Shown piece after piece: positions 7,182-16,808 of a DNA stretch of 30,136 bases (the first letter of the stretch is position 1; each line of letters begins with the position of its first letter). Origin of the DNA: Colwellia sp. (lineage in GTDB: Bacteria; Pseudomonadota; Gammaproteobacteria; Enterobacterales; Alteromonadaceae). The translations under genes and the position numbers were made by a program. A model generated the notes under the pieces. The model saw nothing but the letters and a program-made list of their open reading frames with translations. It was not told the origin of the DNA and ran no database searches. The stretch is taken from NCBI GenBank assembly GCA_003521815.1, contig DPHE01000036.1:15933-46068 (forward strand), read 5' to 3'.

Positions 7182-8126
7182 ATGACTAGTTTCAATTGTA
7201 AAACGTTTCAGGGCCTTATATTGCAGTTGCAAGATTATTGGTCACGTCAAGGTTGTGTTATCGTACAACCATTAGATTTAGAGGTTGGGGCAGGAACATT
7301 CCACCCAATGACATTTTTGCGTTCTATAGGTCCTGAGCCAATCAGTAGTGCTTATGTACAACCTTGTCGACGACCTACGGATGGTCGTTATGGTGAAAAT
7401 CCAAATCGATTGCAACATTATTATCAATTTCAAGTAATGTTAAAACCATCACCAAAAAATATCCAAGAACTTTATCTTAATTCTTTAAAAGAATTAGGTA
7501 TTGATCCATTGGTTCATGATATTCGTTTTGTTGAAGATAATTGGGAATCACCCACATTAGGTGCGTGGGGTTTAGGCTGGGAGATTTGGCTTAATGGCAT
7601 GGAAATTACACAGTTTACCTATTTTCAGCAAGTGGGTGGCTTAGAATGTACACCAGTAACAGGTGAGATTACATACGGGTTAGAGCGTCTAGCCATGTAT
7701 ATTCAAAATGTAGACAGTATTTATGATCTTGTTTGGGCTGATGGTCCTATGGGAACAGTGACTTACGGTGATGTTTTTCATCAAAATGAAGTAGAGCAAT
7801 CTACTTATAATTTTGAACATGCCGATGTTGATGCACTTTTTAAGCAGTTTGATCAATGTGAAAAAGATAGTCAAAAATTGATTGAAGCTAATTTACCATT
7901 ACCTGCTTATGAGCAAGTAATGAAAGCTTCGCATGCGTTCAACCTACTTGATGCTCGACATGCTATTTCAGTTACAGAACGCCAACGTTATATTTTACGT
8001 GTACGTACTTTGTCTAAAGCCGTTGCAGAAGCTTATTACGCAAAACGTGAAGAGCTAGGCTTTCCTCTTTGTAAAGAGAAAGCGAGTAAAAATAAAACTG
8101 ATCATTCAGTTAAAGGAGACAAATAA
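7182..8126 (+). CDS. glyQ: Glycine-tRNA ligase alpha subunit
   Basis: This is the catalytic alpha subunit of the bacterial alpha2-beta2 glycyl-tRNA synthetase, which charges tRNA-Gly in the cytoplasm. The N-terminal FQGLILQLQDYWSRQGC, the block RRPTDGRYGENPNRLQHYYQ, the block FVEDNWESPTLGAWGLGWE and GLECTPVTGEITYGLERLAMY are all family hallmarks of the class II catalytic core. It has 314 residues (303 in E. coli), the extra being a lysine-rich tail after GFPLC. The Shine-Dalgarno sequence is poor. Its TAA overlaps the glyS ATG by one base (TAATG), so the two subunits are translationally coupled. Only 42 bases separate it from the MITE-like element, leaving little room for a promoter of its own. 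Confidence 0.97.
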   Translation: MTSFNCKTFQGLILQLQDYWSRQGCVIVQPLDLEVGAGTFHPMTFLRSIGPEPISSAYVQPCRRPTDGRYGENPNRLQHYYQFQVMLKPSPKNIQELYLNSLKELGIDPLVHDIRFVEDNWESPTLGAWGLGWEIWLNGMEITQFTYFQQVGGLECTPVTGEITYGLERLAMYIQNVDSIYDLVWADGPMGTVTYGDVFHQNEVEQSTYNFEHADVDALFKQFDQCEKDSQKLIEANLPLPAYEQVMKASHAFNLLDARHAISVTERQRYILRVRTLSKAVAEAYYAKREELGFPLCKEKASKNKTDHSVKGDK

Positions 8127-10192
8127 TGATTAACGAAACTCTCCTGATTGAATTAGGTACAGAAGAATTACCACCGAAATCGCTAAAAACATTAGCAATA
8201 GCATTTTATGACAATATTAAAAGTCAGCTAGATAGTAATGATTTATCTTATTCTGATATTAAATGGTTTGCAACGCCGCGCCGTTTAGCTATTCAAGTAA
8301 TAGGACTAGACGATAAGCAAGCTGATAAAGTAGTAGAAAAACGCGGACCAGCAGTGAACGTCGCTTTTGATGAGCAAGGGCAACCAAGTAAAGCCGCTAA
8401 GGGCTGGGCTCGCTCTAACGGTATTACTATTGAGCAAGCAGAACGATTGATCACACCAAAAGGTGAGTGGTTACTTCACAAAGCTACTGTTTCTGGTAAA
8501 ACTATTCATGAGTTAGTACCCGATATGGTTGTTACGGCATTAAGTAAGCTACCTATTGCCAAGCCTATGCGTTGGGGATCAGAACGAATTCAGTTTATTA
8601 GACCTGTTCATACCTTAACGTTAATGTATGGCGATAAAGTTATTGCTGGCGCAGCGCTAGGTGTGAATTCAAGCAATCAAGTGCAAGGTCACCGATTCCA
8701 TCATCAAGGGTTGGTTACACTTAATCATGCAAATGATTATCAAGCTGAGTTATTAAATGCGTATGTAGAAGTTGATTACCAAGCACGCCAAGATAAAATT
8801 ATTCAACAAATAAAACAAACAGAACAAGATATTTCTGCTGTTGCATTAATCGATGAAGACTTGTTGGAAGAGGTCACTTCATTAGTTGAATGGCCAATAA
8901 CATTAGTGGGTACTTTTGATGAAGACTTTCTTAATGTACCTGCTGAGCCATTAATTTACTCTATGAAGGATCATCAAAAATATTTCCCGGTTACAAATAG
9001 TGACGGAATATTAGTTAATAAATTTATTTTTGTTACCAATATCGAATCGAAAGATCCAAAACAAGTGATATTTGGAAATGAGAAAGTCATTCGTCCTAGA
9101 TTAGCGGACGCTGAGTTTTTCTTTAAAACAGATAAAAAGCAGACATTAGAATCAAGACTGTTGACATTAGAATCGGTATTATTTCAAAAACAACTTGGTA
9201 CGTTAAAAGCTAAGTCGATGCGCATTGCTCATTTAAGCAGAGTTATCGCCGAGCAATTAGGTGAAAACAGTGACGATGCTTATCGTGCTGGTTTGTTGAG
9301 TAAAACAGATTTAATGTCGGACATGGTGTTAGAGTTTCCTCAAGTGCAAGGCACAATGGGGAAATACTATGCCCTCAATGATGGTGAAAATAAAGCAATA
9401 GCTCAAGCATTAGAAGATCAATATCGTCCACGTTATGCAGGAGACAGTTTACCTGAGGCGACGATAGGCTGTGCAGTTGCAATCAGTGATAAAATTGACA
9501 CCTTAGTAGGGATATTCGGTATTAACCAACCACCTAAAGGTGATAAAGACCCGTTTGCCTTGCGAAGAGCTGCCATTGGCGTGATACGCATTATCATTGA
9601 AAAGCAATTAGATTTAGATCTTGTGACGTTGATAGCCGAAAGTATTAATTTATTTGATGATAAATTAGTGAATGAAAATACGGCTGATAATGTATTTGAT
9701 TTTATTATGGGCCGTTTCCGTGCTTTTTATCAAGAACAAGGTATTGCTATTGATGTTATTCAAGCGGTACTTGCAAAAAAACCAAGTGCACCATTAGATT
9801 TTGACAAGCGTATTCAAGCGGTTAGTTTCTTTGGTGAACTTGCGGAAGCAGCTACATTAGCAGCAGCAAATAAGCGTGTTGGTAATATTCTTGCTAAGTT
9901 TGATGGCCAACTTTATGATGCTTTCAAAACTGAGTTAGCAAGCGAACAAGCAGAAAAAGATCTTGCAAATGTATTCCAAAGTATCAGTATAAAAGTTGCA
10001 CCATTAATGGCGCATAAAAATTATCAAGCAGCTTTATCTGAGCTTGCTCAATTAAAAACACCAATTGATACTTTCTTTGATAACGTTATGGTGATGAGTG
10101 ATGATGAAGCCGTTAAAGTTAATCGCTTAACGCTACTTAATGAAATACGTAATAGCTTCTTTGCTATCGCGGATATTTCTTTATTATCGTAG
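8126..10192 (+). CDS. glyS: Glycine-tRNA ligase beta subunit
   Basis: GlyS is the beta subunit of glycyl-tRNA synthetase and provides tRNA binding. The start LLIELGTEELPPKSLK, the segment ATPRRLA, KPMRWGS, and the later block DKIDTLVGIFGINQPPKGDKDPFALRRAA (helical HD-like region) match the family. At 688 residues it equals the usual length (689 in E. coli). It overlaps glyQ by one base and has AAGGAG shortly upstream within the glyQ end, which supports the ATG at 8126. A strong intrinsic terminator follows 25 bases after the stop. I see no missing motifs. Confidence 0.97.
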   Translation: MINETLLIELGTEELPPKSLKTLAIAFYDNIKSQLDSNDLSYSDIKWFATPRRLAIQVIGLDDKQADKVVEKRGPAVNVAFDEQGQPSKAAKGWARSNGITIEQAERLITPKGEWLLHKATVSGKTIHELVPDMVVTALSKLPIAKPMRWGSERIQFIRPVHTLTLMYGDKVIAGAALGVNSSNQVQGHRFHHQGLVTLNHANDYQAELLNAYVEVDYQARQDKIIQQIKQTEQDISAVALIDEDLLEEVTSLVEWPITLVGTFDEDFLNVPAEPLIYSMKDHQKYFPVTNSDGILVNKFIFVTNIESKDPKQVIFGNEKVIRPRLADAEFFFKTDKKQTLESRLLTLESVLFQKQLGTLKAKSMRIAHLSRVIAEQLGENSDDAYRAGLLSKTDLMSDMVLEFPQVQGTMGKYYALNDGENKAIAQALEDQYRPRYAGDSLPEATIGCAVAISDKIDTLVGIFGINQPPKGDKDPFALRRAAIGVIRIIIEKQLDLDLVTLIAESINLFDDKLVNENTADNVFDFIMGRFRAFYQEQGIAIDVIQAVLAKKPSAPLDFDKRIQAVSFFGELAEAATLAAANKRVGNILAKFDGQLYDAFKTELASEQAEKDLANVFQSISIKVAPLMAHKNYQAALSELAQLKTPIDTFFDNVMVMSDDEAVKVNRLTLLNEIRNSFFAIADISLLS

Positions 10193-10217
10193 TCGCTTAC
10201 GCGTTAAATATATAGGT

Positions 10218-10245
10218 AAAGGGCATAGCGATATGCCCTTTTTTT
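10218..10245 (+). terminator. Intrinsic terminator after glyS
   Basis: AAAGGGCAT (10218-10226) pairs perfectly with ATGCCCTTT (10233-10241) around a six-base loop, followed by a run of seven T. It closes the glyQS operon. Confidence 0.9.
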
Positions 10246-10320
10246 ATGTTTAAGATAAACTAGATAGGGGTGAAGGTATAAATGTAAAAGAATGCGTAAT
10301 TAAAAATTTAATATCATAGT

Positions 10321-10329
10321 TGTTATAAT
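10321..10329 (+). promoter_or_regulatory. Possible extended -10 promoter for the ydcH-like gene
   Basis: TGTTATAAT contains a consensus TATAAT (10324-10329) with the upstream TG of an extended -10. No good -35 lies 17 bases before it. It would give a leader of about 160 bases. This is a motif match only. Confidence 0.35.
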
Positions 10330-10495
10330 CGAAATATAAAACAATAATGTATAGTAATTGAACTAATATTAGATGAACAGTAAAAGCCTTATCTATAGAG
10401 TTTGTGCTAGATCAAATATGGACAGAGATAAAGATGTAGAGTATTAATGGAAATATATATAACTCAACGAAAAGTATGGAATACAGGAGAGTATT

Positions 10496-10744
10496 ATGAT
10501 GATAGAAAAACATGACCTACACCACGAATTCCCAGAGTTTAAGGACGAAATTCATTACTTAAAAATTAATGATAACCATTTTTATCGCTTATTTACTCAG
10601 TACCATGAAGTTAATCAAGAAGTACACCGTATAGAGCAAGGTGTTGAAAATACCAGTAATGAATATGTTGAAACGAAAAAAAAGCAACGGTTAAGATTAA
10701 AAGATGAGCTGTTTGTTATGTTAAAAAAAGTAGAATTACCTTAA
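10496..10744 (+). CDS. Small YdcH/DUF465 family protein
   Basis: This 82-residue protein matches the YdcH (DUF465) family: an acidic, histidine-rich start MIEKHDLHHEFPEF, a central helix with HFYRLFTQYHEVNQEVHRIE, and a C-terminal Lys/Arg-rich stretch ending LKDELFVMLKK. It is probably a short helical hairpin or coiled coil. The family has no settled function; it is cytoplasmic and common in proteobacteria. AGGAG at 10485-10489 is a good ribosome binding site for either the ATG at 10496 or the adjacent ATG at 10499; I keep the first. It has about 250 non-coding bases upstream, stands alone, and converges on tusA with a 28-base gap. Confidence 0.8.
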   Translation: MMIEKHDLHHEFPEFKDEIHYLKINDNHFYRLFTQYHEVNQEVHRIEQGVENTSNEYVETKKKQRLRLKDELFVMLKKVELP

Positions 10745-10772
10745 TATTAAAGTAGCTGCCTAACGAAGCGGT

Positions 10773-11018
10773 TTAGTTCTTCTTAATTACGAATAGGTAA
10801 GGCTTTTCGTCTACTTTCTTAGCAACAAGATCATGGTCCATAAATCGGCAAAAACTGGGAATGTCACGCGTAGTTGAAGAGTCATCACACTTAATTAAAA
10901 GCGTTTCACCAGAGGCTATTTTTCGTATATTTAGGCGCAACATCATTACGGGTTCTGGGCAGCGTAGTCCCACGGCATCGAAAATATGATCTGTTGTTTG
11001 AAAAATAGTGTTGAGCAT
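10773..11018 (-). CDS. tusA: Sulfur carrier protein TusA
   Basis: TusA accepts persulfide sulfur from the cysteine desulfurase IscS and passes it to TusBCD for 2-thiouridine formation on tRNA wobble bases; it also feeds other sulfur pathways. The 81-residue protein has the diagnostic motif GLRCPEPVMM with the active cysteine at residue 20, followed by GETLLIKCDDSSTTRDIPSFCRFM, closely like E. coli TusA. The length is normal. It is a single gene on the minus strand, divergent from slt with 140 bases between them. In many relatives tusA lies near fadBA; here it is next to slt. Confidence 0.95.
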   Translation of the reverse strand: MLNTIFQTTDHIFDAVGLRCPEPVMMLRLNIRKIASGETLLIKCDDSSTTRDIPSFCRFMDHDLVAKKVDEKPYLFVIKKN

Positions 11019-11158
11019 AGAGGTATTTAAATAGTTAGGTAGTAAAACTAGAGATATTATACTGTATATTGAATAATAATTGAGAGTAAATCAACTATTT
11101 AATTGGTCTCATCTATACTGAGATACATTGAAAAAATGGAATGTAAATTAAATCAATA

Positions 11159-13090
11159 ATGGCTAGTTTAGTGCGGAAAATGTTGTTAGTTATATTGGCT
11201 TATGGATATGGTCTAGGCGTATTTGCCGGTGAACCATTGAACTTAATAGCTGATAAAATTCAGCAACAACGATTTATCCAAGCAGAAAAGTTAGTACATA
11301 AGAGTATATCTGCACAATATAAGTCACTTTATAATCGTCTGCATTATTACCCGTTACAACCTTATTTAGATCAGAGGCGTTTACTAAATAATATACGCTT
11401 GTCTAATGCCGAAGAAATAAATAAGTTTTTATTTAAATATAAAGGAACACCACTGGATTGGCCATTACGGAAAACGTGGTTAAAATATTTAGCAAAGAAA
11501 AAAAAAGGATTGTTATTTTTAAAGGCTTATAAGCCTTTAAATAATGCAGAATTGCATTGTCATTATCTTAAATTTAGACTTTTATCAGGCTTAACCGACA
11601 GTGAGGTACTCCCTGAAGTAACTAAACTATGGCAGGTTGGGAAATCACAAAATAAAGCATGTGATCCATTATTTGAACGCTGGAAAAAAGCAGGCTACCA
11701 AACCAATACCGTGATTTGGCAACGTATTGTTCTAGCGGCTAATGGCGGCCAGCACACCCTAATCCCCTATTTAACCAAGTTGTTACCGCTAGAGGAACAG
11801 TACTTAGCTAAGTTGTGGCATAAGGTTCGTCGTGATCCATCACTAATAGGTAAGTTAAAATACTTTCCTAACAAGTCGATACGAGAAACTGAAATATTAG
11901 CTTATGGTTTAAAGCGTCTTATTTGGCGTCATCCAGACACGGCTATTCGTAGTTATAAAAAAGCGCAGCAGATATTTGTATTTACGACTCAGCAACAACA
12001 ACAGATCAATGAAAAATTTGCCTTGGCATTGTCTGCAAAAAATCATCATCAGGCTAAAGAGTGGTTAGATTTACTCGAGTTTAGTTCTTTAAATCAAAGC
12101 ATGTTGCAGTGGCGTTTATCACAGGTATTAAAACAACAAGATTGGCAACAGCTTATTGTTGATTTTAAGTTATTACCCAGTAAATATAAAGATAATTTAA
12201 AGTGGAAATATTGGTATGCACGGGCATTAATCGCAACAGATGCTGTTGAACGTGGTCAGTATTTTCTGCAACAGTTGGCAGATGAGCGACATTATTATGG
12301 ATTTTTAGCCGCAAGTTATTTACGAACACCAGCGAGCATGCAACATAAGCCGTTGGTGTTTTCTTTAGCAGAAAAGCGACGAGTGATAAATTATCCTGCG
12401 GCAAAAAGAGCATTTGAATTATATCATTTAGGGCGTTATGAACAGGCCCGTTCGGAATGGAATTGGTTAATAAGTCAATTAACCAATAGAGAAAAGCTGA
12501 TTGCAGCAAAAGTAGCTAATGAAAATCAATGGTTTGATCGCACAATTTTTACTTTAGCTAAAATTGGTTATTTAGATGATGTAGCGCTGAGATTCCCTAA
12601 AGCTTTTGATGAAGAGATTAATCGTCACACGAATAATGAAAAAATAGCACCAGCGTGGGCATTTGCTATTGCCCGTAGAGAAAGTTCCTTTATGACTGAT
12701 GCACGTTCACCTGCAGGGGCAAAAGGTTTGATGCAATTAATGCCTAATACTGCAAAATCATTAAAAAAAGGAAAAATTAATCATAATGAGTTACTTAATG
12801 CTGACAGTAATATTCAACTTGGCACTCGCTATTTGAAAAAGTTACTTGAGAGAAATAGCGGGAATCAGGTTTTAGCAACAGCAGCTTATAATGCCGGGCC
12901 TTACAGAGTTAAAAGTTGGTTGAGAAATTTAAAAAATATTCCTGCCGATATTTGGATAGAAACTATTCCTTTTAAAGAAACAAGAAATTATGTAAAAAGT
13001 GTTTTGGCATACCAAGAAATATATCAACATGTGCCGGGGCAGGTTAGTCAGCTTTTTGAGCAGGTAATTAATATGAATATAGGTGATTAA
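11159..13090 (+). CDS. slt: Soluble lytic murein transglycosylase (Slt70 family)
   Basis: Slt cleaves the MurNAc-GlcNAc bond of peptidoglycan in the periplasm, forming 1,6-anhydro products, in wall turnover and repair. A signal peptide is visible at the N-terminus, hydrophobic to about residue 22, with likely cleavage after VFA. A long alpha-helical superhelix region follows (about 25-470), then the catalytic lysozyme-like domain with ARRESSF (catalytic Glu508), SPAGAKGLMQLMP, and the AAYNAGP motif. At 643 residues it matches E. coli Slt (645). The ribosome binding site is weak, so the exact start among nearby codons is uncertain; the signal peptide supports the chosen one. It is probably monocistronic, with 258 non-coding bases downstream before pepQ. 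Confidence 0.93.
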   Translation: MASLVRKMLLVILAYGYGLGVFAGEPLNLIADKIQQQRFIQAEKLVHKSISAQYKSLYNRLHYYPLQPYLDQRRLLNNIRLSNAEEINKFLFKYKGTPLDWPLRKTWLKYLAKKKKGLLFLKAYKPLNNAELHCHYLKFRLLSGLTDSEVLPEVTKLWQVGKSQNKACDPLFERWKKAGYQTNTVIWQRIVLAANGGQHTLIPYLTKLLPLEEQYLAKLWHKVRRDPSLIGKLKYFPNKSIRETEILAYGLKRLIWRHPDTAIRSYKKAQQIFVFTTQQQQQINEKFALALSAKNHHQAKEWLDLLEFSSLNQSMLQWRLSQVLKQQDWQQLIVDFKLLPSKYKDNLKWKYWYARALIATDAVERGQYFLQQLADERHYYGFLAASYLRTPASMQHKPLVFSLAEKRRVINYPAAKRAFELYHLGRYEQARSEWNWLISQLTNREKLIAAKVANENQWFDRTIFTLAKIGYLDDVALRFPKAFDEEINRHTNNEKIAPAWAFAIARRESSFMTDARSPAGAKGLMQLMPNTAKSLKKGKINHNELLNADSNIQLGTRYLKKLLERNSGNQVLATAAYNAGPYRVKSWLRNLKNIPADIWIETIPFKETRNYVKSVLAYQEIYQHVPGQVSQLFEQVINMNIGD

Positions 13091-13348
13091 ACAGCAAGTA
13101 TTTATATACGTGTATAATTCTAACCATAGCCTTCATGTATTATTACTCATCGTTTATGTGATTGATAATGGCGCTACATGAATATAGCTTATTATAGAAT
13201 GCAGGAGCAGGTTTCCTAACTAACTATTGTTTCATCACAATACCTTGAATAGATCAGTCATTCTTCAAAAGGGAGATTGATTGGTAACGGGTATCTATCT
13301 TGCCAACCAAACGTTGTGTTATCATGAAAAAAGTTAAAGGGCGCCTCA

Positions 13349-14677
13349 ATGAGTAAATTAATAAATAAGCTAAAAGAAGAATACCCACAGCATATAGAAC
13401 AGTTACAACAAAGAACGAAAAAAGCGTTGTCGTGTGAAAATATTGAAGGTATTGTTATTCATTCAGGTCAAGAGGTTAACGTTTTTCTTGATGACAATGC
13501 TTACCCTTTTAAAGTAAATCCTCACTTTAAACATTGGTTACCGTTAATTGATGCGCCTAACTGTTGGCTTATTATCAATGGTGAAGACAAACCAACTTTG
13601 ATTTATTATCAACCAGTTGATTTTTGGCATAAAATAACTCCATTAACTGAAAGTTATTGGGGTGAGTTTTTTGATATAAAAATACTAACAAAATTCAGTG
13701 ATGTTGATCAATTACTGCCTTATGATAAGAAATATTTCGCTTATATTGGTAGTCACATTGAAGTAGCCAATACACTTGGTTTTGAAGAAATTAATCCTGA
13801 ACCATTACTTAACTATTTTCATTATCACCGCGCCTTTAAAACGTTTTATGAACAAGAGTGTTTACGTCAATCAAATTATTTAGCTGTAACAGCACATCAA
13901 GTAGCTAAAGCGGCTTTTTTAAGTGGTGATACTGAGTTTGAAATTCAAAATGCTTATCTTAATGCTATAGGCTATACCGCGAATGAAACACCTTATGGCA
14001 ATATTGTTGCATTAAATAAAAACTGTTCTGTTTTACACTATATGGATTTAGATAAAAGTGCGCCACCAACACATCAATCTTTTTTAATTGATGCGGGCGC
14101 GAACTTTAATGGCTATGCCGCTGATATTACACGTACTTATTCTTTTAAACGGGATAAGTTTGCAGAATTGATCGCACATATGGATCAACTTATGTTAAAT
14201 GCAGTGAAGGGCTTAAAGCCGGGACTCCCTTATGCTGATTTACATGTTGCTACCTACCAAGAAATAGCACAAGTGTTGGTAGCGTTTGATTTTATTAATG
14301 TGAGTGCTGGTACTGCGATAGATTCAGGCATAGTGAGTGCGTTCTTTCCTCATGGCTTGGGACATCATCTTGGTTTACAAGTACATGATGTTGGCGGTTT
14401 TATGGCTGATGAGCGTGGAACCCATATTAATACACCAGAAGCGCATCCGTTTTTACGTACATCAAAAATTATTGAAGCTGAACAAGTATTTACGATTGAG
14501 CCGGGTTTGTATTTTATAGACTCTCTACTCCAAAACTTAAAAGAATCAGCTAATAGTGACCAAGTTAATTGGCAAAAAGTCGATGAAATGCGCCCCTTTG
14601 GTGGTATTCGAATTGAAGATAATATCATTGTCCATCAATCATATAATGAAAATATGACCCGTGATTTAGGTTTGTAG
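13349..14677 (+). CDS. pepQ: Xaa-Pro dipeptidase PepQ
   Basis: PepQ is a cytoplasmic M24 metallopeptidase (pita-bread fold) that splits dipeptides with proline in second position. Its five metal ligands fall where expected: Asp248 and Asp259 (LIDAGANFNGYAADITRTY), His339 (HGLGHHLGL), Glu384 (TIEPG) and Glu423 (RIEDN). The N-terminal VFLDDNAYPFKVNPHFKHW block is also typical. It has 442 residues, as in E. coli (443). AAAGGG lies about eight bases before the ATG. It heads the operon pepQ-yigZ-trkH, with six bases before yigZ, an order shared with E. coli, where fadBA lies upstream; fadBA is not present here. Confidence 0.96.
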   Translation: MSKLINKLKEEYPQHIEQLQQRTKKALSCENIEGIVIHSGQEVNVFLDDNAYPFKVNPHFKHWLPLIDAPNCWLIINGEDKPTLIYYQPVDFWHKITPLTESYWGEFFDIKILTKFSDVDQLLPYDKKYFAYIGSHIEVANTLGFEEINPEPLLNYFHYHRAFKTFYEQECLRQSNYLAVTAHQVAKAAFLSGDTEFEIQNAYLNAIGYTANETPYGNIVALNKNCSVLHYMDLDKSAPPTHQSFLIDAGANFNGYAADITRTYSFKRDKFAELIAHMDQLMLNAVKGLKPGLPYADLHVATYQEIAQVLVAFDFINVSAGTAIDSGIVSAFFPHGLGHHLGLQVHDVGGFMADERGTHINTPEAHPFLRTSKIIEAEQVFTIEPGLYFIDSLLQNLKESANSDQVNWQKVDEMRPFGGIRIEDNIIVHQSYNENMTRDLGL

Positions 14678-14683
14678 TTTACC

Positions 14684-15301
14684 GTGCATAAAGACTATCA
14701 AATAGCGGATAATAAAGTTGAGCATGAAACGGTTGTTAATCGTAGCCGTTTTATTTGTTATCTATTCCCCTGTGCTAGTATTGATGAAGCCAAAGCTCAA
14801 GTTAAGCTTTTTAAGCAGGCATACCCGCACGCGAGTCATCATTGTTATGCTTTTTTAACTAAAGCAGCCAACGATAGTCTAGGTTATGGTTATTCTGATG
14901 ATGGTGAGCCAAGTGGCGCAGCAGGAAAGCCGATGCTAGCGGTATTGCAAGGTGGTGGTATTGGCCAAGTATGTGCCGTCGTAGTGCGATATTTTGGCGG
15001 TACTAAGTTAGGTGTAGGTGGTTTACAACGAGCTTATGCTGATAGTGTTCGCCAAGCGCTTATTTTTTTAGAAGCGAAAACTAAAATAGCTATGGCGGCA
15101 AAAACTCTAGCATGTCAATATAGCCAAGTTGATGATGTGTTACATATAATTAGCCAAGCAGAAGGGCAAGTTGTTAAACAAGAGTATTTACAACAAGTGC
15201 AGTTTAGTTTATTCATTCCGGAAGCTAAGCTAGAGCTAGTATCTGACAAATTACAAACATTATCGGCAGGAAAATTAGTATTAACTAATTTGAATCAATA
15301 A
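14684..15301 (+). CDS. yigZ: IMPACT/YigZ family protein
   Basis: YigZ belongs to the IMPACT (UPF0029) family: an N-terminal domain with RSRFICYLFP and HASHHCYAFL, the signature SDDGEPSGAAGKPML and VVVRYFGGTKLGVGGLQRAY (residues about 70-125), then a small C-terminal ferredoxin-like domain. Eukaryotic relatives modulate the kinase Gcn2; the bacterial role is not settled, though nucleic acid or ribosome-linked functions have been suggested. It has 205 residues (204 in E. coli). It starts with GTG, six bases after pepQ, and no earlier start keeps the alignment. trkH follows after 27 bases, so it is the middle gene of pepQ-yigZ-trkH. Confidence 0.92.
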   Translation: MHKDYQIADNKVEHETVVNRSRFICYLFPCASIDEAKAQVKLFKQAYPHASHHCYAFLTKAANDSLGYGYSDDGEPSGAAGKPMLAVLQGGGIGQVCAVVVRYFGGTKLGVGGLQRAYADSVRQALIFLEAKTKIAMAAKTLACQYSQVDDVLHIISQAEGQVVKQEYLQQVQFSLFIPEAKLELVSDKLQTLSAGKLVLTNLNQ

Positions 15302-15328
15302 CATTTAATCACTAAAAAATAATAAAAC

Positions 15329-16780
15329 GTGCAATATAAAAATATTATCCGAATTTTAGGTTTATTGGTGGCACTACTTAGTGTCACCATGTTACCACCC
15401 GCTTTGGTCTCCATGATTTATCGTGATGGTGGTGGTGTACCTTTTTTATTAGGTTTCTTTTGGTGCCTGATTACAGGTTTCTGCGCTTGGTATCCGAATA
15501 GATATCAAAAAACCGACTTAAGAGCCCGAGAAGGTTTTCTTATTGTGGTGTTGTTTTGGCTAGTGTTAGCGAGCTTTTCTGCTATTCCTTTTATTTTATT
15601 AGAACAACCCTATTTATCTATTACGGATGCTTTTTTTGAATCTTTTTCTGGTTTAACGACTACTGGTGCAACTATTTTAAATCATATAGAAGGCTTACCC
15701 CATGCCGTTTTATGGTATCGCCAGCAATTACAGTGGCTTGGTGGTATGGGGATTATTGTTTTAGCGGTGGCAGTATTACCCATGCTTGGTATAGGTGGTA
15801 TGCAATTATATCGCGCTGAAACTCCTGGGCCAGTTAAAGACTCAAAAATGACGCCACGTATCGCTGATACCGCTAAGCACCTATGGTACATTTATCTATC
15901 ACTAACTATTGCTTGCGCTGTGGCCTACTGGCTTGCAGGTATGTCCGGTTTTGATGCAATATGCCATTCATTCTCTACTATCGCAATCGGTGGTTTTTCT
16001 ACACATGATGCGAGTATGGGATATTTTAATAGCCCTATAATTAATTTTGTCTGTGTATTTTTCTTGGTAATTGCGGGTGTTAACTTTGCCTTGCATTATG
16101 CGGTTGTGCAAAGTAAGTCACTTAAAAATTATTTTTATGATCCTGAATTTAAAGTTTTTATTGCGATACAATTAGTCCTAACACTAATTTGTTTTACCGT
16201 ATTGATTACTTCTGGAACTTATCAAGATGCTGATCAGGCTTTTGATCAGGCTTTGTTTCAATCTGTTTCTATCAGTACAACCGCTGGTTTTACTACGACC
16301 TCATTTACTGATTGGCCAACACTATTACCTATTTTACTCATTTTTTCTAGTTTTATTGGTGGTTGTGCTGGCAGTACTGGTGGCGGTATGAAAGTTGTGC
16401 GCGTGTTGTTGTTATATTTACAAGGTTTACGTGAACTAAATAAGCTGGTTCATCCTAAAGCAGTGTTCAGTATTAAAATGGGTAAAAAAGTTTTGCCTGA
16501 TCGTGTTGTTGAAGCTGTTTGGGGGTTCTTTTCTGCCTACGCGGCAGTATTTGTTATTTGTATGTTACTACTACTTGCTACGGGTATGGATGACATTACT
16601 GCTTTTACTGCAGTTGCCGCATCTATTAATAACCTTGGCCCGGGGTTGGGGGAGGTAGCTGCGAATTACTCAACAATAGGAGACACCAGTAAATGGGTAT
16701 TAATTATGGCGATGTTGTTTGGCCGTTTAGAAATATTTACCTTGCTAGTATTATTTACTCCTGCATTTTGGCGTACATAA
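15329..16780 (+). CDS. trkH: Trk potassium uptake membrane subunit TrkH
   Basis: TrkH is the inner-membrane K+ translocating subunit of the Trk system, working with the NAD-binding regulator TrkA. The protein is strongly hydrophobic with many membrane spans and the four repeated pore-loop segments of the family, including ESFSGLTTTGATIL, FSTIAIGGFST, SISTTAGFTTTS and ASINNLGPGLGEV, each with the selectivity-filter glycine. GGCAGSTGGGMKVVR is also conserved. It has 483 residues, the normal length, and starts with GTG. It is the last gene of pepQ-yigZ-trkH and faces trkA end to end with only 28 bases between, so the two Trk subunits are adjacent but in opposing operons. Confidence 0.95.
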   Translation: MQYKNIIRILGLLVALLSVTMLPPALVSMIYRDGGGVPFLLGFFWCLITGFCAWYPNRYQKTDLRAREGFLIVVLFWLVLASFSAIPFILLEQPYLSITDAFFESFSGLTTTGATILNHIEGLPHAVLWYRQQLQWLGGMGIIVLAVAVLPMLGIGGMQLYRAETPGPVKDSKMTPRIADTAKHLWYIYLSLTIACAVAYWLAGMSGFDAICHSFSTIAIGGFSTHDASMGYFNSPIINFVCVFFLVIAGVNFALHYAVVQSKSLKNYFYDPEFKVFIAIQLVLTLICFTVLITSGTYQDADQAFDQALFQSVSISTTAGFTTTSFTDWPTLLPILLIFSSFIGGCAGSTGGGMKVVRVLLLYLQGLRELNKLVHPKAVFSIKMGKKVLPDRVVEAVWGFFSAYAAVFVICMLLLLATGMDDITAFTAVAASINNLGPGLGEVAANYSTIGDTSKWVLIMAMLFGRLEIFTLLVLFTPAFWRT

Positions 16781-16808
16781 GTTAATAGACATGGTATAAA
16801 TATTTTAA

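Noticed and set aside
6902..7195. Open frame of 97 codons on the minus strand through the MITE-like element
   Set aside because: It starts inside the glyQ coding region, spans the whole inverted-repeat element, shows no recognised domain, and is best explained as an incidental open frame of the element.
13132..13182. Inverted repeat TTCATGTA / TACATGAA after slt as a terminator
   Set aside because: Eight-base arms separated by 35 bases, no T-run after the second arm; too weak to call.
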